Shown here one piece after another: positions 58,401 to 64,000 of a stretch of DNA of 64,000 bases. The notes beneath the pieces are model-generated. The model made no database searches. It had not been told where the DNA came from and saw nothing but the letters and a program-made list of their open reading frames with translations. Origin of the DNA: Inquilinus limosus_F (lineage in GTDB: Bacteria > Pseudomonadota > Alphaproteobacteria > DSM-16000 > Inquilinaceae); assembly GCF_051487185.1 (NCBI RefSeq), contig NZ_JAHVDK010000011.1, forward strand, positions 62,001 to 126,000, written 5' to 3'. Both the position numbers and the translations under genes were made by a program. Within the stretch, counting starts at the first letter, position 1, and each line of letters starts with the position of its first letter.

Positions 58401-59966
58401 GGCGGCGGGGACGACATCTATGTCGTCGACACCGCAGCCGACATCGTCGACGAATCGGCCGCCGGGTCCGGCGGCATCGATACGGTGCAGGCTGCGCTCA
58501 GCTTCAGCCTGCTGGTCTCGGCCAGGCTGCTGGGCCAGATCGAGAACCTGGTTCTGCTCGGCGGCGGGGCCATTAATGGCACCGGCAATGCGTCGGCCAA
58601 CAACCTCGCAGGCAATGCCGGCGCCAATACTCTGCAGGGCCTGGCCGGCAACGACGTGCTCCGCGGCGGCGCCGGGGCTGACCGCCTAGACGGCGGCGCC
58701 GGGATCGACACCGCCAGCTATTACGCCGGCACCGCCGGGGTCGCGGTGAACCTGGCCACTGGCCTCGGCAGCGGCGGCGAGGCGCAGGGCGACACGCTGG
58801 TCGGGATCGAGAATCTCTCCGGCAGCCAGGGCAACGACAGCCTGATCGGGAACGCCGGCGCCAATGTGCTCCAGGGCTGGAACGGTGCCGACGTGCTGCG
58901 CGGCGGCGCCGGGGCTGATCGGCTCGACGGCGGCGCCGGGGTCGACACCGCCAGCTATTACACCGACACTGCCGGGGTCGGGGTGAACCTGGCCACTGGC
59001 CTCGGCAGCGGCGGCGAAGCGCAGGGCGACACGCTGGTCGGGATCGAGAATCTCTCCGGCAGCCAGGGCAATGACAGCCTGATCGGGAACGCCGGCGCCA
59101 ATGTGCTCCAGGGCTGGAACGGTGCCGACGTGCTGCGCGGCGGCGCCGGGGCTGATCGGCTCGACGGCGGCGCCGGGGTCGACACCGCCAGCTATTACAC
59201 CGACACCGCCGGGGTCGGGGTGAACCTGGCCACTGGCCTCGGCAGCGGCGGCGAAGCGCAGGGCGACACGCTGATCGGGATCGAGAATCTCTCGGGCAGC
59301 CAGGGCAATGACAGCCTAGTTGGGAGCGCCGGCACCAATCTGCTGCAGGGCTGGAACGGCGCCGACGTGCTCCGCGGCGGTGCCGGGGCCGACCGCATGG
59401 ACGGCGGCGCCGGGATCGACACTGCCAGCTACTACACGGGCACCGCCGGGGTCACGGTGAACCTGGCCACGGGCCTCGGCAGCGGCGGTGAGGCGCAGGG
59501 CGACACGCTGGCCGGGATCGAGAACCTTTCAGGCAGCCAGGGCAATGACAGCTTGGTCGGGAGCACCGGCGCGAATGTGCTGCAGGGCTGGAACGGCAAT
59601 GACGTCCTCACCGGGGCAGGCGGCAAGGACACGCTCACCGGCGGCGCCGGGGCCGACCGCTTCGTCTACGGCAGCACGGCCCAAAGCCCGATCGGGTCAG
59701 GAGCCGATCGGATTACCGACTTCAGCCGCGCCCAGGGTGACCGTATCGATCTGTCCGGAATCGATGCCAATGCCGCCGTTGCCGGTAACCAGGCCTTCAG
59801 CTTCATCGGCTCTGGCGCCTATACCCGTCATGCCGGTGAGCTGCGCTACGGCGTCAGCAACGGCACCACCACCGTCGCCGGCGACGTCAACGGCGATGGC
59901 GCCTCTGACTTCCACATTGTCCTGAGCAGTATCATCGCCCTGGTATCGACGGACTTCGTACTCTGA
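55437..59966 (+). CDS. RTX metalloprotease, M10 (serralysin-type) with long repeat region
   Basis: The 1,509-residue protein has an N-terminal zinc metalloprotease domain with HEIGHALGLKHGHE (zinc motif HExxHxxGxxH at 153-163) and Met-turn STMTYRAY (Met187, Tyr189). More than a thousand residues of hemolysin-type calcium repeats (GGxGxDxLxG) mixed with beta modules follow, and then a serralysin-type C-terminus (DRITDFSRAQGDRIDLSGIDANAAVAGNQAFSFIG ... STDFVL) acting as the type I secretion signal. There is no N-terminal signal peptide, as expected. It is far longer than the usual roughly 480-residue serralysins. The ATG with AAGGA about 9 nt upstream was chosen. It is divergent from a HlyC-like gene. 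Likely an extracellular protease with adhesive repeats. Confidence 0.92.
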   Translation: MTSQTVTMSNVQNIDGLLSGVRWAGTVMTYGFPTAAADYGDYAHNVDHDNNPSTPAVSVDETDGFSALNAQQQAAVQAAFAEFRDLTLMSALQQEPAGGADVRLAMSTTREPGSTTAYAQYPGNDALAGDAWFNTTDYNTPRLGTYAYQTFFHEIGHALGLKHGHEADNGNNTVLSSDRDSLEFSTMTYRAYVGHSGSGGYGVTDGHYPQSYMMLDIAALQYMYGADFATRAGDTAYRFDPATGQMFVNGTGQGVPQNSGGMNVNVLFRTVWDGNGNDTYDFSAYDASRQLAVDLAPGGWTDVDSDSNFQAADLRASNPGTQMARGQVFNALLFNGDTRSLIENAIGGAGADTIRGNQAGNRLEGRAGNDTLEGFDGNDVLDQGFGGGGAYGGNGDDTIWAGDGADTIDGGAGFDLVNYSRSNSAILIQQPNPLDPSSGKVIGGWATGDTMVGIEHVIGSAFDDSIQLGGDGNSIIGGDGNDLIDGAGGRDTLWGDAGNDTLRGGAEADQLHGGTGWDIVRFGSAVTINLATGAHSGEAAGDTFFGIEQYIGSTGDDTMVANDAGAAYFVGGEGVDSLYGGARDDWLQGGKGADALNGGGGSDTASYADAPGAIIAEMYFSDGSTTDGKIHAGEWGYDTLVSIENVEGSRFDDSLYGDERSNTLWGMDGNDQLEGDAGGSPQGSHDFLLGGAGNDVVTIGIFDHAFGGADIDTASFIGGPVFIDYNSNTFQIGGLGFELYEFEIYNGTGGADTLYGASHGETVNFGAGNDVVYGQGGDDFIYVDAGADIMDGGAGRDTMVFGRAMVADWQAGVLDADIGSDSWLNWEAIQGSAGDDRIRTNSWGYAVELRGGAGNDVLATGVTGVVSDTLLGEDGNDQLNGGAGADIMRGGAGNDTYVVDTAADVVDESAAGSGGIDTVQAAVSFSLAASTTLLGQVENLVLLGSANINGTGNASANNLTGNSGANLLQGLGGNDVLNGGAGADTMRGGGGDDIYVVDTAADIVDESAAGSGGIDTVQAALSFSLLVSARLLGQIENLVLLGGGAINGTGNASANNLAGNAGANTLQGLAGNDVLRGGAGADRLDGGAGIDTASYYAGTAGVAVNLATGLGSGGEAQGDTLVGIENLSGSQGNDSLIGNAGANVLQGWNGADVLRGGAGADRLDGGAGVDTASYYTDTAGVGVNLATGLGSGGEAQGDTLVGIENLSGSQGNDSLIGNAGANVLQGWNGADVLRGGAGADRLDGGAGVDTASYYTDTAGVGVNLATGLGSGGEAQGDTLIGIENLSGSQGNDSLVGSAGTNLLQGWNGADVLRGGAGADRMDGGAGIDTASYYTGTAGVTVNLATGLGSGGEAQGDTLAGIENLSGSQGNDSLVGSTGANVLQGWNGNDVLTGAGGKDTLTGGAGADRFVYGSTAQSPIGSGADRITDFSRAQGDRIDLSGIDANAAVAGNQAFSFIGSGAYTRHAGELRYGVSNGTTTVAGDVNGDGASDFHIVLSSIIALVSTDFVL
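58674..59621 (+). repeat. Four tandem 237-bp repeats inside the RTX metalloprotease gene
   Basis: The 79-codon unit (GADRLDGGAGVDTASYYTDT, then AGVGVNLATGLGSGGEAQGD, TLVGIENLSGSQGNDSLIGN and AGANVLQGWNGADVLRGGA) is repeated four times starting at 58674, 58911, 59148 and 59385. Units 2 and 3 differ at only one or two positions over their first roughly 130 nt, so the expansion is recent. Two 294-bp units of another module (TYVVDTAADVVDESAAGSGG) precede it at about 58072-58659. Confidence 0.95.
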
Positions 59967-60104
59967 CCGCCCCGCTGTCGGGGCCCGGTCGGCGCCAGCC
60001 TGGCCTGCAACCCGGGGCCGCACGTCACCGATCTCGGCCTGAACGACGGCACCACCGGCGACATCAGGCCGCTCGCGGTGGCAGGCTGAGAGAGTGTGCG
60101 GCGC

Positions 60105-60147
60105 CAAACAAGAAAAGGGATGCGCGGCCGGCAGCGCCGCGCATCCC
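60105..60147 (-). terminator. Intrinsic terminator of the porin gene
   Basis: On the minus strand GGGATGCGCGGC and its complement form a perfect 12-bp stem with a 7-nt loop, followed by TTTTCTTGTTTGG. It lies about 110 nt after the porin stop. On the plus strand the gap also has a CCCCG/CGGGG hairpin at 59970-59983 just after the RTX stop, without a T run. The 289-nt gap contains no gene. Confidence 0.85.
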
Positions 60148-60255
60148 CATCGACCGGACGCGATCTTCCAGCCTAGGAGGGAACGAGACTGTCAGGAGCG
60201 GTCTGTCGCGTGCGGTCTTCTCGGACCAACTGTCGAGACGGTTCGACCTGAGGCC

Positions 60256-61422
60256 TCAGAAGGCCAGGTTGATGCCGGTCAGCAGGTTGGTGGCCTCGAA
60301 ATCCCGGCCCTCGCGAAAGTTCTGCTTCTCGTAGATGACTTCCGCGTAGGTGTTCAGGCCCGGCGCGAGCGTGTAGGTCAGGTTCACGCCGGCGATGTGG
60401 TTGTCCGTCAGGTTCGTGGCGCCGGTGTCGGGCTGCTCAAGGCCGTTGTTGTTGCCGGCCCAGGTGTAGGCGTAGGACACCGAGGTCAGGAACGGACCCC
60501 ACTGGTAACTCAGGTCGCCGATGACGGTGTCCACCGGCTTGCTGGTCAGGTACAGGCTGGAGTAGTGGGTCCAGTTCACGCTGGCGGCGATGCCGCCCGA
60601 CTTGACCCGGCCGCCGAGGGTGTAGGCCTCGAGGTCGTGATGCTCCGGATTGTTGTCGGTGGTAACGCCGTTGCCGTAGGCGGCCGTGGCGGCGAGGCGC
60701 AGACCGACGCCGCCGCCGATATCGCCGTCCCAGGCTGCGCCGCCGGTCACGACGTTCTCATACAGCGTGCTGCTGTCGTTGATCAGGTCGTTGCGGCCGC
60801 CGGGGCCGGCATGGGTCGAGCCGCCCACGACCGGCGTGAAGTCGACGCCGAAGCTGAAGCCGCCGATCGTCGGCGAGGTGTATTTGATGCGCGTGTCGTC
60901 GTTCGCCAGGCCGCCGAGATAGGTCGCATCGATCGAGTAGAACTGGCCGCCGCCCAGCGGGAAATCGCCGTCCAGCAGGTCGCCGAAATCCATGCCGCCG
61001 GCGCCGATGGCGCTGGCCAGCTCGTCATGGGCGTAGATGTAGCCGAAGTCGTCGGCGACGGTCGGGCCGTCACCGAAGGTGATGGTGCCGAAGCTGCCCT
61101 TCACATAGACATAGGTGCGGTCGACCTGGACGCCGTCCCGCCGGTTGACCGAGTCGAAGCGGATGCGGCCGCCGTATTCCAGGCCGGAATCGGTGACGTT
61201 CTTGACGTCGAACTGCATCCGCGCGTTGGTCTGGAAATCGTAGTCACGATCGAATTCGGAGTGATCGGTGTTGGAGATCACCAGCGCCGACTGTGCGGCG
61301 ATGAACCCGCTGATCTTCAACTGCAGACCGGACGTCACGTTCTGATCGGCCGCCGACGCCGGCATCACCCCGATCAATGCGGTAGCGGCCAGTGCCGTAC
61401 CCCCCAGCAGGACCTGCTTCAT
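60256..61422 (-). CDS. Outer-membrane porin (general porin, gram-negative type)
   Basis: The 388-residue protein has a signal peptide (KQVLLGGTALAATALIGVMPASAAD) and a 16-strand-type porin body. Typical features are LQLKISGFIAAQSALVISNTDHSEFDRDYDFQTNARMQFDVKNVTDSGLEYGGRIRFDS, TYVYVKGSFGTITFGDGPTVADDFGY and a C-terminal strand ending in aromatic Phe (LLTGINLAF), which is needed for BAM-dependent insertion. It forms a passive channel for small solutes. The ATG has AGGGAGGG upstream. It is monocistronic, with a terminator after it and a candidate GntR-type operator 163 nt upstream. Confidence 0.9.
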   Translation of the reverse strand: MKQVLLGGTALAATALIGVMPASAADQNVTSGLQLKISGFIAAQSALVISNTDHSEFDRDYDFQTNARMQFDVKNVTDSGLEYGGRIRFDSVNRRDGVQVDRTYVYVKGSFGTITFGDGPTVADDFGYIYAHDELASAIGAGGMDFGDLLDGDFPLGGGQFYSIDATYLGGLANDDTRIKYTSPTIGGFSFGVDFTPVVGGSTHAGPGGRNDLINDSSTLYENVVTGGAAWDGDIGGGVGLRLAATAAYGNGVTTDNNPEHHDLEAYTLGGRVKSGGIAASVNWTHYSSLYLTSKPVDTVIGDLSYQWGPFLTSVSYAYTWAGNNNGLEQPDTGATNLTDNHIAGVNLTYTLAPGLNTYAEVIYEKQNFREGRDFEATNLLTGINLAF

Positions 61423-61584
61423 TCGCCCTCCCTCTGTCCCCGCACCGACGCGGGGCGCGCTGCACACTCGCGACGCCTGCCGGCCGTGATCCGTGACATC
61501 GAAGGCACAGTCGGGTCGGCTTCGTGGCCGCTTTGGCCAAGCGTCTGAGACAGCCGGAACCCTAGTCCCGCCCAAAATCGTAAC

Positions 61585-61602
61585 ATACATACAAAAATGT
61601 AT
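61585..61602. promoter_or_regulatory. Candidate GntR-type operator between porin and GntR gene
   Basis: ATACATACAAAAATGTAT has perfect 6-bp arms around 6 nt in an AT-rich patch 163 nt upstream of the porin start. FCD-type GntR regulators bind TTGTATACAA-like sites, and such a regulator is encoded next door. The remaining gap from 61423 to 61799 (377 nt) holds no gene. Confidence 0.45.
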
Positions 61603-61799
61603 ACTTAGTCGAGACAACAATCTGTTGCCGGCGAGCCACATCCGCCGCTGGTCGCCGGGACGGCGGCCTCCGCAGGCCGGTGCCGCTGGATCATCCCTCC
61701 ATGCTCAAGAAGGGTCCCGCTCCTGACGATGACGATCAGACAGCAGCGAGAAGCCTCGCGCTCAAGGGCCGCTGGCGCGGGACGGCCGCGGGCTGACGG

Positions 61800-62498
61800 T
61801 CACCGCCTGCCGATGGTCGAGGACAGCGCCGTGCGGACGATCTGCCAAGCGGCCTCGACCAGCCCGGCGGTGACCCGGCCGGCGGCCGGGGCGTCGCCGC
61901 GGCGGATGGCGTCGATCATCTGCTGGTTCGCCTCGATCGCGATTGCGGTCATCTCCGTCGACACCCCATAGGCCAGATGCCGGTAGCGCAGCGCCGGCTT
62001 CTGCACGATGGCGAGCAGGCGCTGCAGCACGGCGTTGCCCGAGGCCTCGTGCAGCGCCTCGGTCAGCGCGACATTGGCGTCGAAGCAGCGCTCGACGTCA
62101 CCGGCCTCGAGCGCCGACTTCATGGCCGCCAGGGCGATAGAGAGCTCGCCGGCGACCGCGACCGGGTTGGCCGACCGGGCGGCGCCTTCCGCCGCCAGCG
62201 CCTCCAGTGGCACCCGGCAGGAATAGATCTGGTCGAGATCGGCCAGCGACATCGGCGCCACCCGCACGCCCTGGCGCGGCCGGCGGATCACCAGGCCCGT
62301 GCCCTCGAGCAGCCGCAGCACCTCGCGCACCGGCGAGCGGCTGATGCCGTAGCGCTCGCACAGCTCCTCCTCCACCAGCTTCGCGTCAGGGGGCAGCTCG
62401 CGGAGGATGATCTTGCGCTCCAGGAAGGCGAGGACCGTCTGTGAGAGCACCGGCCGGCGCGGGGTGCCGCTGTCTTCATCCAGGATGGCGGTCTCCAT
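61800..62498 (-). CDS. GntR-family regulator with FCD ligand domain
   Basis: The 232-residue regulator has the GntR winged helix (LSQTVLAFLERKIILRELPPDAKLVEEELCERYGISRSPVREVLRLLEGTGLVIRRPRQGVRVAPMS, residues about 18-84) and an all-helical FCD effector domain (LDQIYSCRVPLEALAAEGAARSA..., CFDANVALTEALHEASGNAVL, ANQQMIDAIRRGDAPAAGRVTAGLV). The metal-binding His/Asp positions of FCD domains appear present. It lies 9 nt downstream of the PotC-like permease gene on the same strand, so it is probably the last gene of the transporter operon and its local repressor, with a small organic acid or amine as effector. Confidence 0.92.
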   Translation of the reverse strand: METAILDEDSGTPRRPVLSQTVLAFLERKIILRELPPDAKLVEEELCERYGISRSPVREVLRLLEGTGLVIRRPRQGVRVAPMSLADLDQIYSCRVPLEALAAEGAARSANPVAVAGELSIALAAMKSALEAGDVERCFDANVALTEALHEASGNAVLQRLLAIVQKPALRYRHLAYGVSTEMTAIAIEANQQMIDAIRRGDAPAAGRVTAGLVEAAWQIVRTALSSTIGRR

Positions 62499-62507
62499 GG
62501 TCGCGCG

Positions 62508-63299
62508 TCAGAATCTCTGGATCTTGAGGCCGAGGACCTTCTCGGTCACCACCACGACCAGCAGCGTCATGACGATGCTGACGGTGGAGACGGCCGCGGC
62601 CTCCGGCGTGAAGTTCAGGCGAAGATAATCGAACAGCTGGATCGGCAGGGTCGAGGTTCCGACGTCCTTCAGCAGGAACGAGATCGCGAAGGTGTCGAAG
62701 GAGATGATGAAGGCGAACAGGCAGCCGCCGATCAGCCCCGGCTTGATCAGCGGCAGGGTGATGCGGAGGAAGACCTGCCACGGCCTAGCGCCGAGGCTGC
62801 GCGCCGCCAGCTCCCACGACCGGTCGACGCCCTGCAGCGAGGCCGAGACGTTCATGAACACGAAGGGCAGGGTGATCAGGACGTGGCCGGTGACCAGCGC
62901 GATCAGGTTCCGGGTGCCGATGCCGATCGCGTAGAAGAAGAACAGCAGGGCGATCGCCGTCAGGACCTCGGGCAGCAGCAGCGGCGCCAGCACGGTGATG
63001 GGGATCGCCTCCTTCGCCCGGCCGGCATGGCGGGCGTGATACAGGGCGGCGGCGGTGCCGATCGCGGCGGAGACCAGGGTGGCGACCGCCGCGACCTGCA
63101 GCGAGGTCCAGATCGCGGTGACGAACACCTCGTTGCGGAAGAACGCCTCGTACCAGCGCAGCGACAGGCCCTGCGGCGGGAAGGCCAGGAAGGCGCCGGC
63201 GCTGAAGGAGGCGCCGACCACGACCAGGATCGGCGCCAGGAGGAAGGCGTAGACCAGCCCGCAGAACACCGGAAACAGGATCGGCCGCCGCGGCTTCAT
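62508..63299 (-). CDS. Spermidine/putrescine-type ABC transporter permease (PotC-like)
   Basis: The 263-residue permease has six hydrophobic segments, the PotC-like front (FPVFCGLVYAFLLAPILVVVGASFSAG and FPPQGLSLRWYEAFFRN) and the EAA loop (WELAARSLGARPWQVFLRITLPLIKPGLIGGCLFAFIISFDTFAISFLL). Its ATG overlaps the stop of the upstream permease (ATGA); an ATG nine nt earlier is also possible. Together they form the membrane part of a polyamine- or other amine-type importer. The substrate is not determinable here. Confidence 0.9.
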   Translation of the reverse strand: MKPRRPILFPVFCGLVYAFLLAPILVVVGASFSAGAFLAFPPQGLSLRWYEAFFRNEVFVTAIWTSLQVAAVATLVSAAIGTAAALYHARHAGRAKEAIPITVLAPLLLPEVLTAIALLFFFYAIGIGTRNLIALVTGHVLITLPFVFMNVSASLQGVDRSWELAARSLGARPWQVFLRITLPLIKPGLIGGCLFAFIISFDTFAISFLLKDVGTSTLPIQLFDYLRLNFTPEAAAVSTVSIVMTLLVVVVTEKVLGLKIQRF

Positions 63300-64000
63300 G
63301 ATGCCCATCGCATGCGCGTGGCCCGGGCGAACAGGACGACGCAGAGCCCGCCGGCGAGGCTGAGCATCAGGGCCAGCGCCGAGCCCAGAGGCCATTGGAA
63401 CGCGTCGGTCAGCGTGTCGACCACGGTCAGGGTCATGGTTTTGACCCGCATGCCGCCGATCAGCACCGGGGTGACATAGGCGCTGAGCGCCAGCACGAAG
63501 ACCAGGATGCAGCCGGACTGGATCCCAGGCAGGGCCAGCGGCAGGACGATGCGCCGGAACGCCACCCGCCGGGTGGCGCCGAGCGACCGTCCCGCCGCCT
63601 CCAACGCCGGGTCGATGGTCTGCAGCGCCGCCATGATCGGCAGGATCATGAACGGCAGGAAGACATGGGTCAGGGCGACGACGATGCCGAGCGTGTTGTA
63701 CATCAGCGGCAGCGGCGCCAGCGTCAGGCCGAGCGACCGGGCCGCCTTGTTGATGACGCCGTTGTTGCCCAGGAGGATGGTCCAGCCGAAGCTGCGGACC
63801 ACGATCCCGACCAGCAGCGGCGACAGCACGATGCCGTACAGCACCGGGCGCCAGCGCGACCGGCTGCGCGCCAGCTGCCAGGCGACCGGAAAGCCGATCA
63901 GCAGCGTCGCCGCCGTGGTCAGCAGCGCGATCCACAGCGTGCTGCCGAGCTGGGCCAGGTAGTAGCCGTCGGTCAGGGCGCGCTCGTAGTTGCCGAGCGT
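63296..64000 (-). CDS. Spermidine/putrescine-type ABC transporter permease (PotB-like), cut by window edge
   Basis: About 234 codons of the 3' part are inside the window, read from TLGNYERALTDGYYLAQLGSTLW to FARATRMRWAS. They include several transmembrane segments (GSTLWIALLTTAATLLIGFPVAWQLA, VALTHVFLPFMILPIMAALQ) and the EAA loop (PALEAAGRSLGATRRVAFRRIVLPLALPGIQSG). The missing N-terminus lies beyond the right edge, where the ATPase and binding protein would be expected. The stop overlaps the PotC-like start, indicating one operon with the GntR gene at its end. Confidence 0.92.
   Translation of the reverse strand, partial: TLGNYERALTDGYYLAQLGSTLWIALLTTAATLLIGFPVAWQLARSRSRWRPVLYGIVLSPLLVGIVVRSFGWTILLGNNGVINKAARSLGLTLAPLPLMYNTLGIVVALTHVFLPFMILPIMAALQTIDPALEAAGRSLGATRRVAFRRIVLPLALPGIQSGCILVFVLALSAYVTPVLIGGMRVKTMTLTVVDTLTDAFQWPLGSALALMLSLAGGLCVVLFARATRMRWAS

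Noticed and set aside
58072..59621. Possible CRISPR-like or satellite array because of regular spacing
   Set aside because: The repeats are 237 and 294 bp, in frame and inside the RTX protein; there are no short identical repeats with unique spacers.

Overview
This is a 64 kb piece of a high-GC alphaproteobacterial chromosome. A Rhodospirillales-type soil organism (Inquilinus/Azospirillum-like) is my best guess. The guess rests on codon and base composition, a DUF2794 gene, a yfgM-bamB-der block, many GcvA-like LysR and FCD-GntR regulators, and a type I secreted RTX repertoire. No rRNA, tRNA, CRISPR array or intact insertion sequence was seen. Both edges cut genes: der on the left and a polyamine-type permease on the right.

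Layout, left to right. (1) 1-4.3 kb: yfgM-bamB-der housekeeping block, DUF2794 and an SDR oxidoreductase. (2) 4.3-9.2 kb: a poorly conserved stretch with a membrane-anchored unknown, a decayed mobile-element-type gene, a small secreted unknown, a TumA/HVO_A0114-type DNA-binding protein, a proline-rich unknown and an AlkZ-like protein. (3) 9.2-14.7 kb: B3/B4-domain protein divergent from an XRE-cupin regulator, then a GABA degradation set (LysR regulator, gabT, gabD). (4) 14.8-18.5 kb: two tandem paralogous RTX proteins, one a GC mosaic. (5) 18.6-24.1 kb: MFS efflux pump with soxR, then an OsmF/YehYXW osmoprotectant ABC transporter. (6) 24.4-28.5 kb: an iron uptake operon efeU-efeO-efeB-efeM with a candidate iron-responsive operator. 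(7) 28.7-44 kb: a membrane-tethered small protein, SulP transporter, XRE regulator, polar amino acid ABC transporter, DUF2076, Nudix, ArsR-SRPBCC pair, DUF4142, di-haem cytochrome c, a NarL-like regulator lacking its phosphoacceptor Asp, a second AlkZ-like protein, a protease-like protein that has lost its catalytic triad, AraC, VOC and OmpA. (8) 44.2-48.4 kb: a LacI regulator divergent from an unusual two-gene unit, an orphan sugar-type binding protein plus a hexapeptide acyltransferase fused to a second large domain. (9) 48.4-54.6 kb: LysR, a second ArsR-SRPBCC pair, an acetoacetate decarboxylase-like protein and a B12-riboswitch-controlled class I nrdA that stands alone. (10) 54.8-60 kb: a HlyC-like acyltransferase divergent from a 1,509-residue M10 metalloprotease with RTX repeats. 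(11) 60-64 kb: porin, GntR regulator and spermidine/putrescine-type permeases.

The genes describe a free-living heterotroph with substantial investment in nutrient uptake (iron, osmolytes, amino acids, sulfate-type anions, sugars, polyamines), GABA catabolism and secretion of calcium-binding RTX proteins. No type I exporter (HlyB/HlyD/TolC) lies in the window, so the three RTX proteins must use one encoded elsewhere. At least four families of dispersed palindromic elements sit in the intergenic gaps, often between convergent genes.

The best candidates for unusual biology are the LacI / orphan binding protein / acyltransferase-fusion unit (44.2-48.4 kb), the M10-RTX protease paired with a HlyC-like protein (54.8-60 kb), the triad-less trypsin-PDZ protein (40.5 kb), and the monocistronic riboswitch-controlled nrdA.
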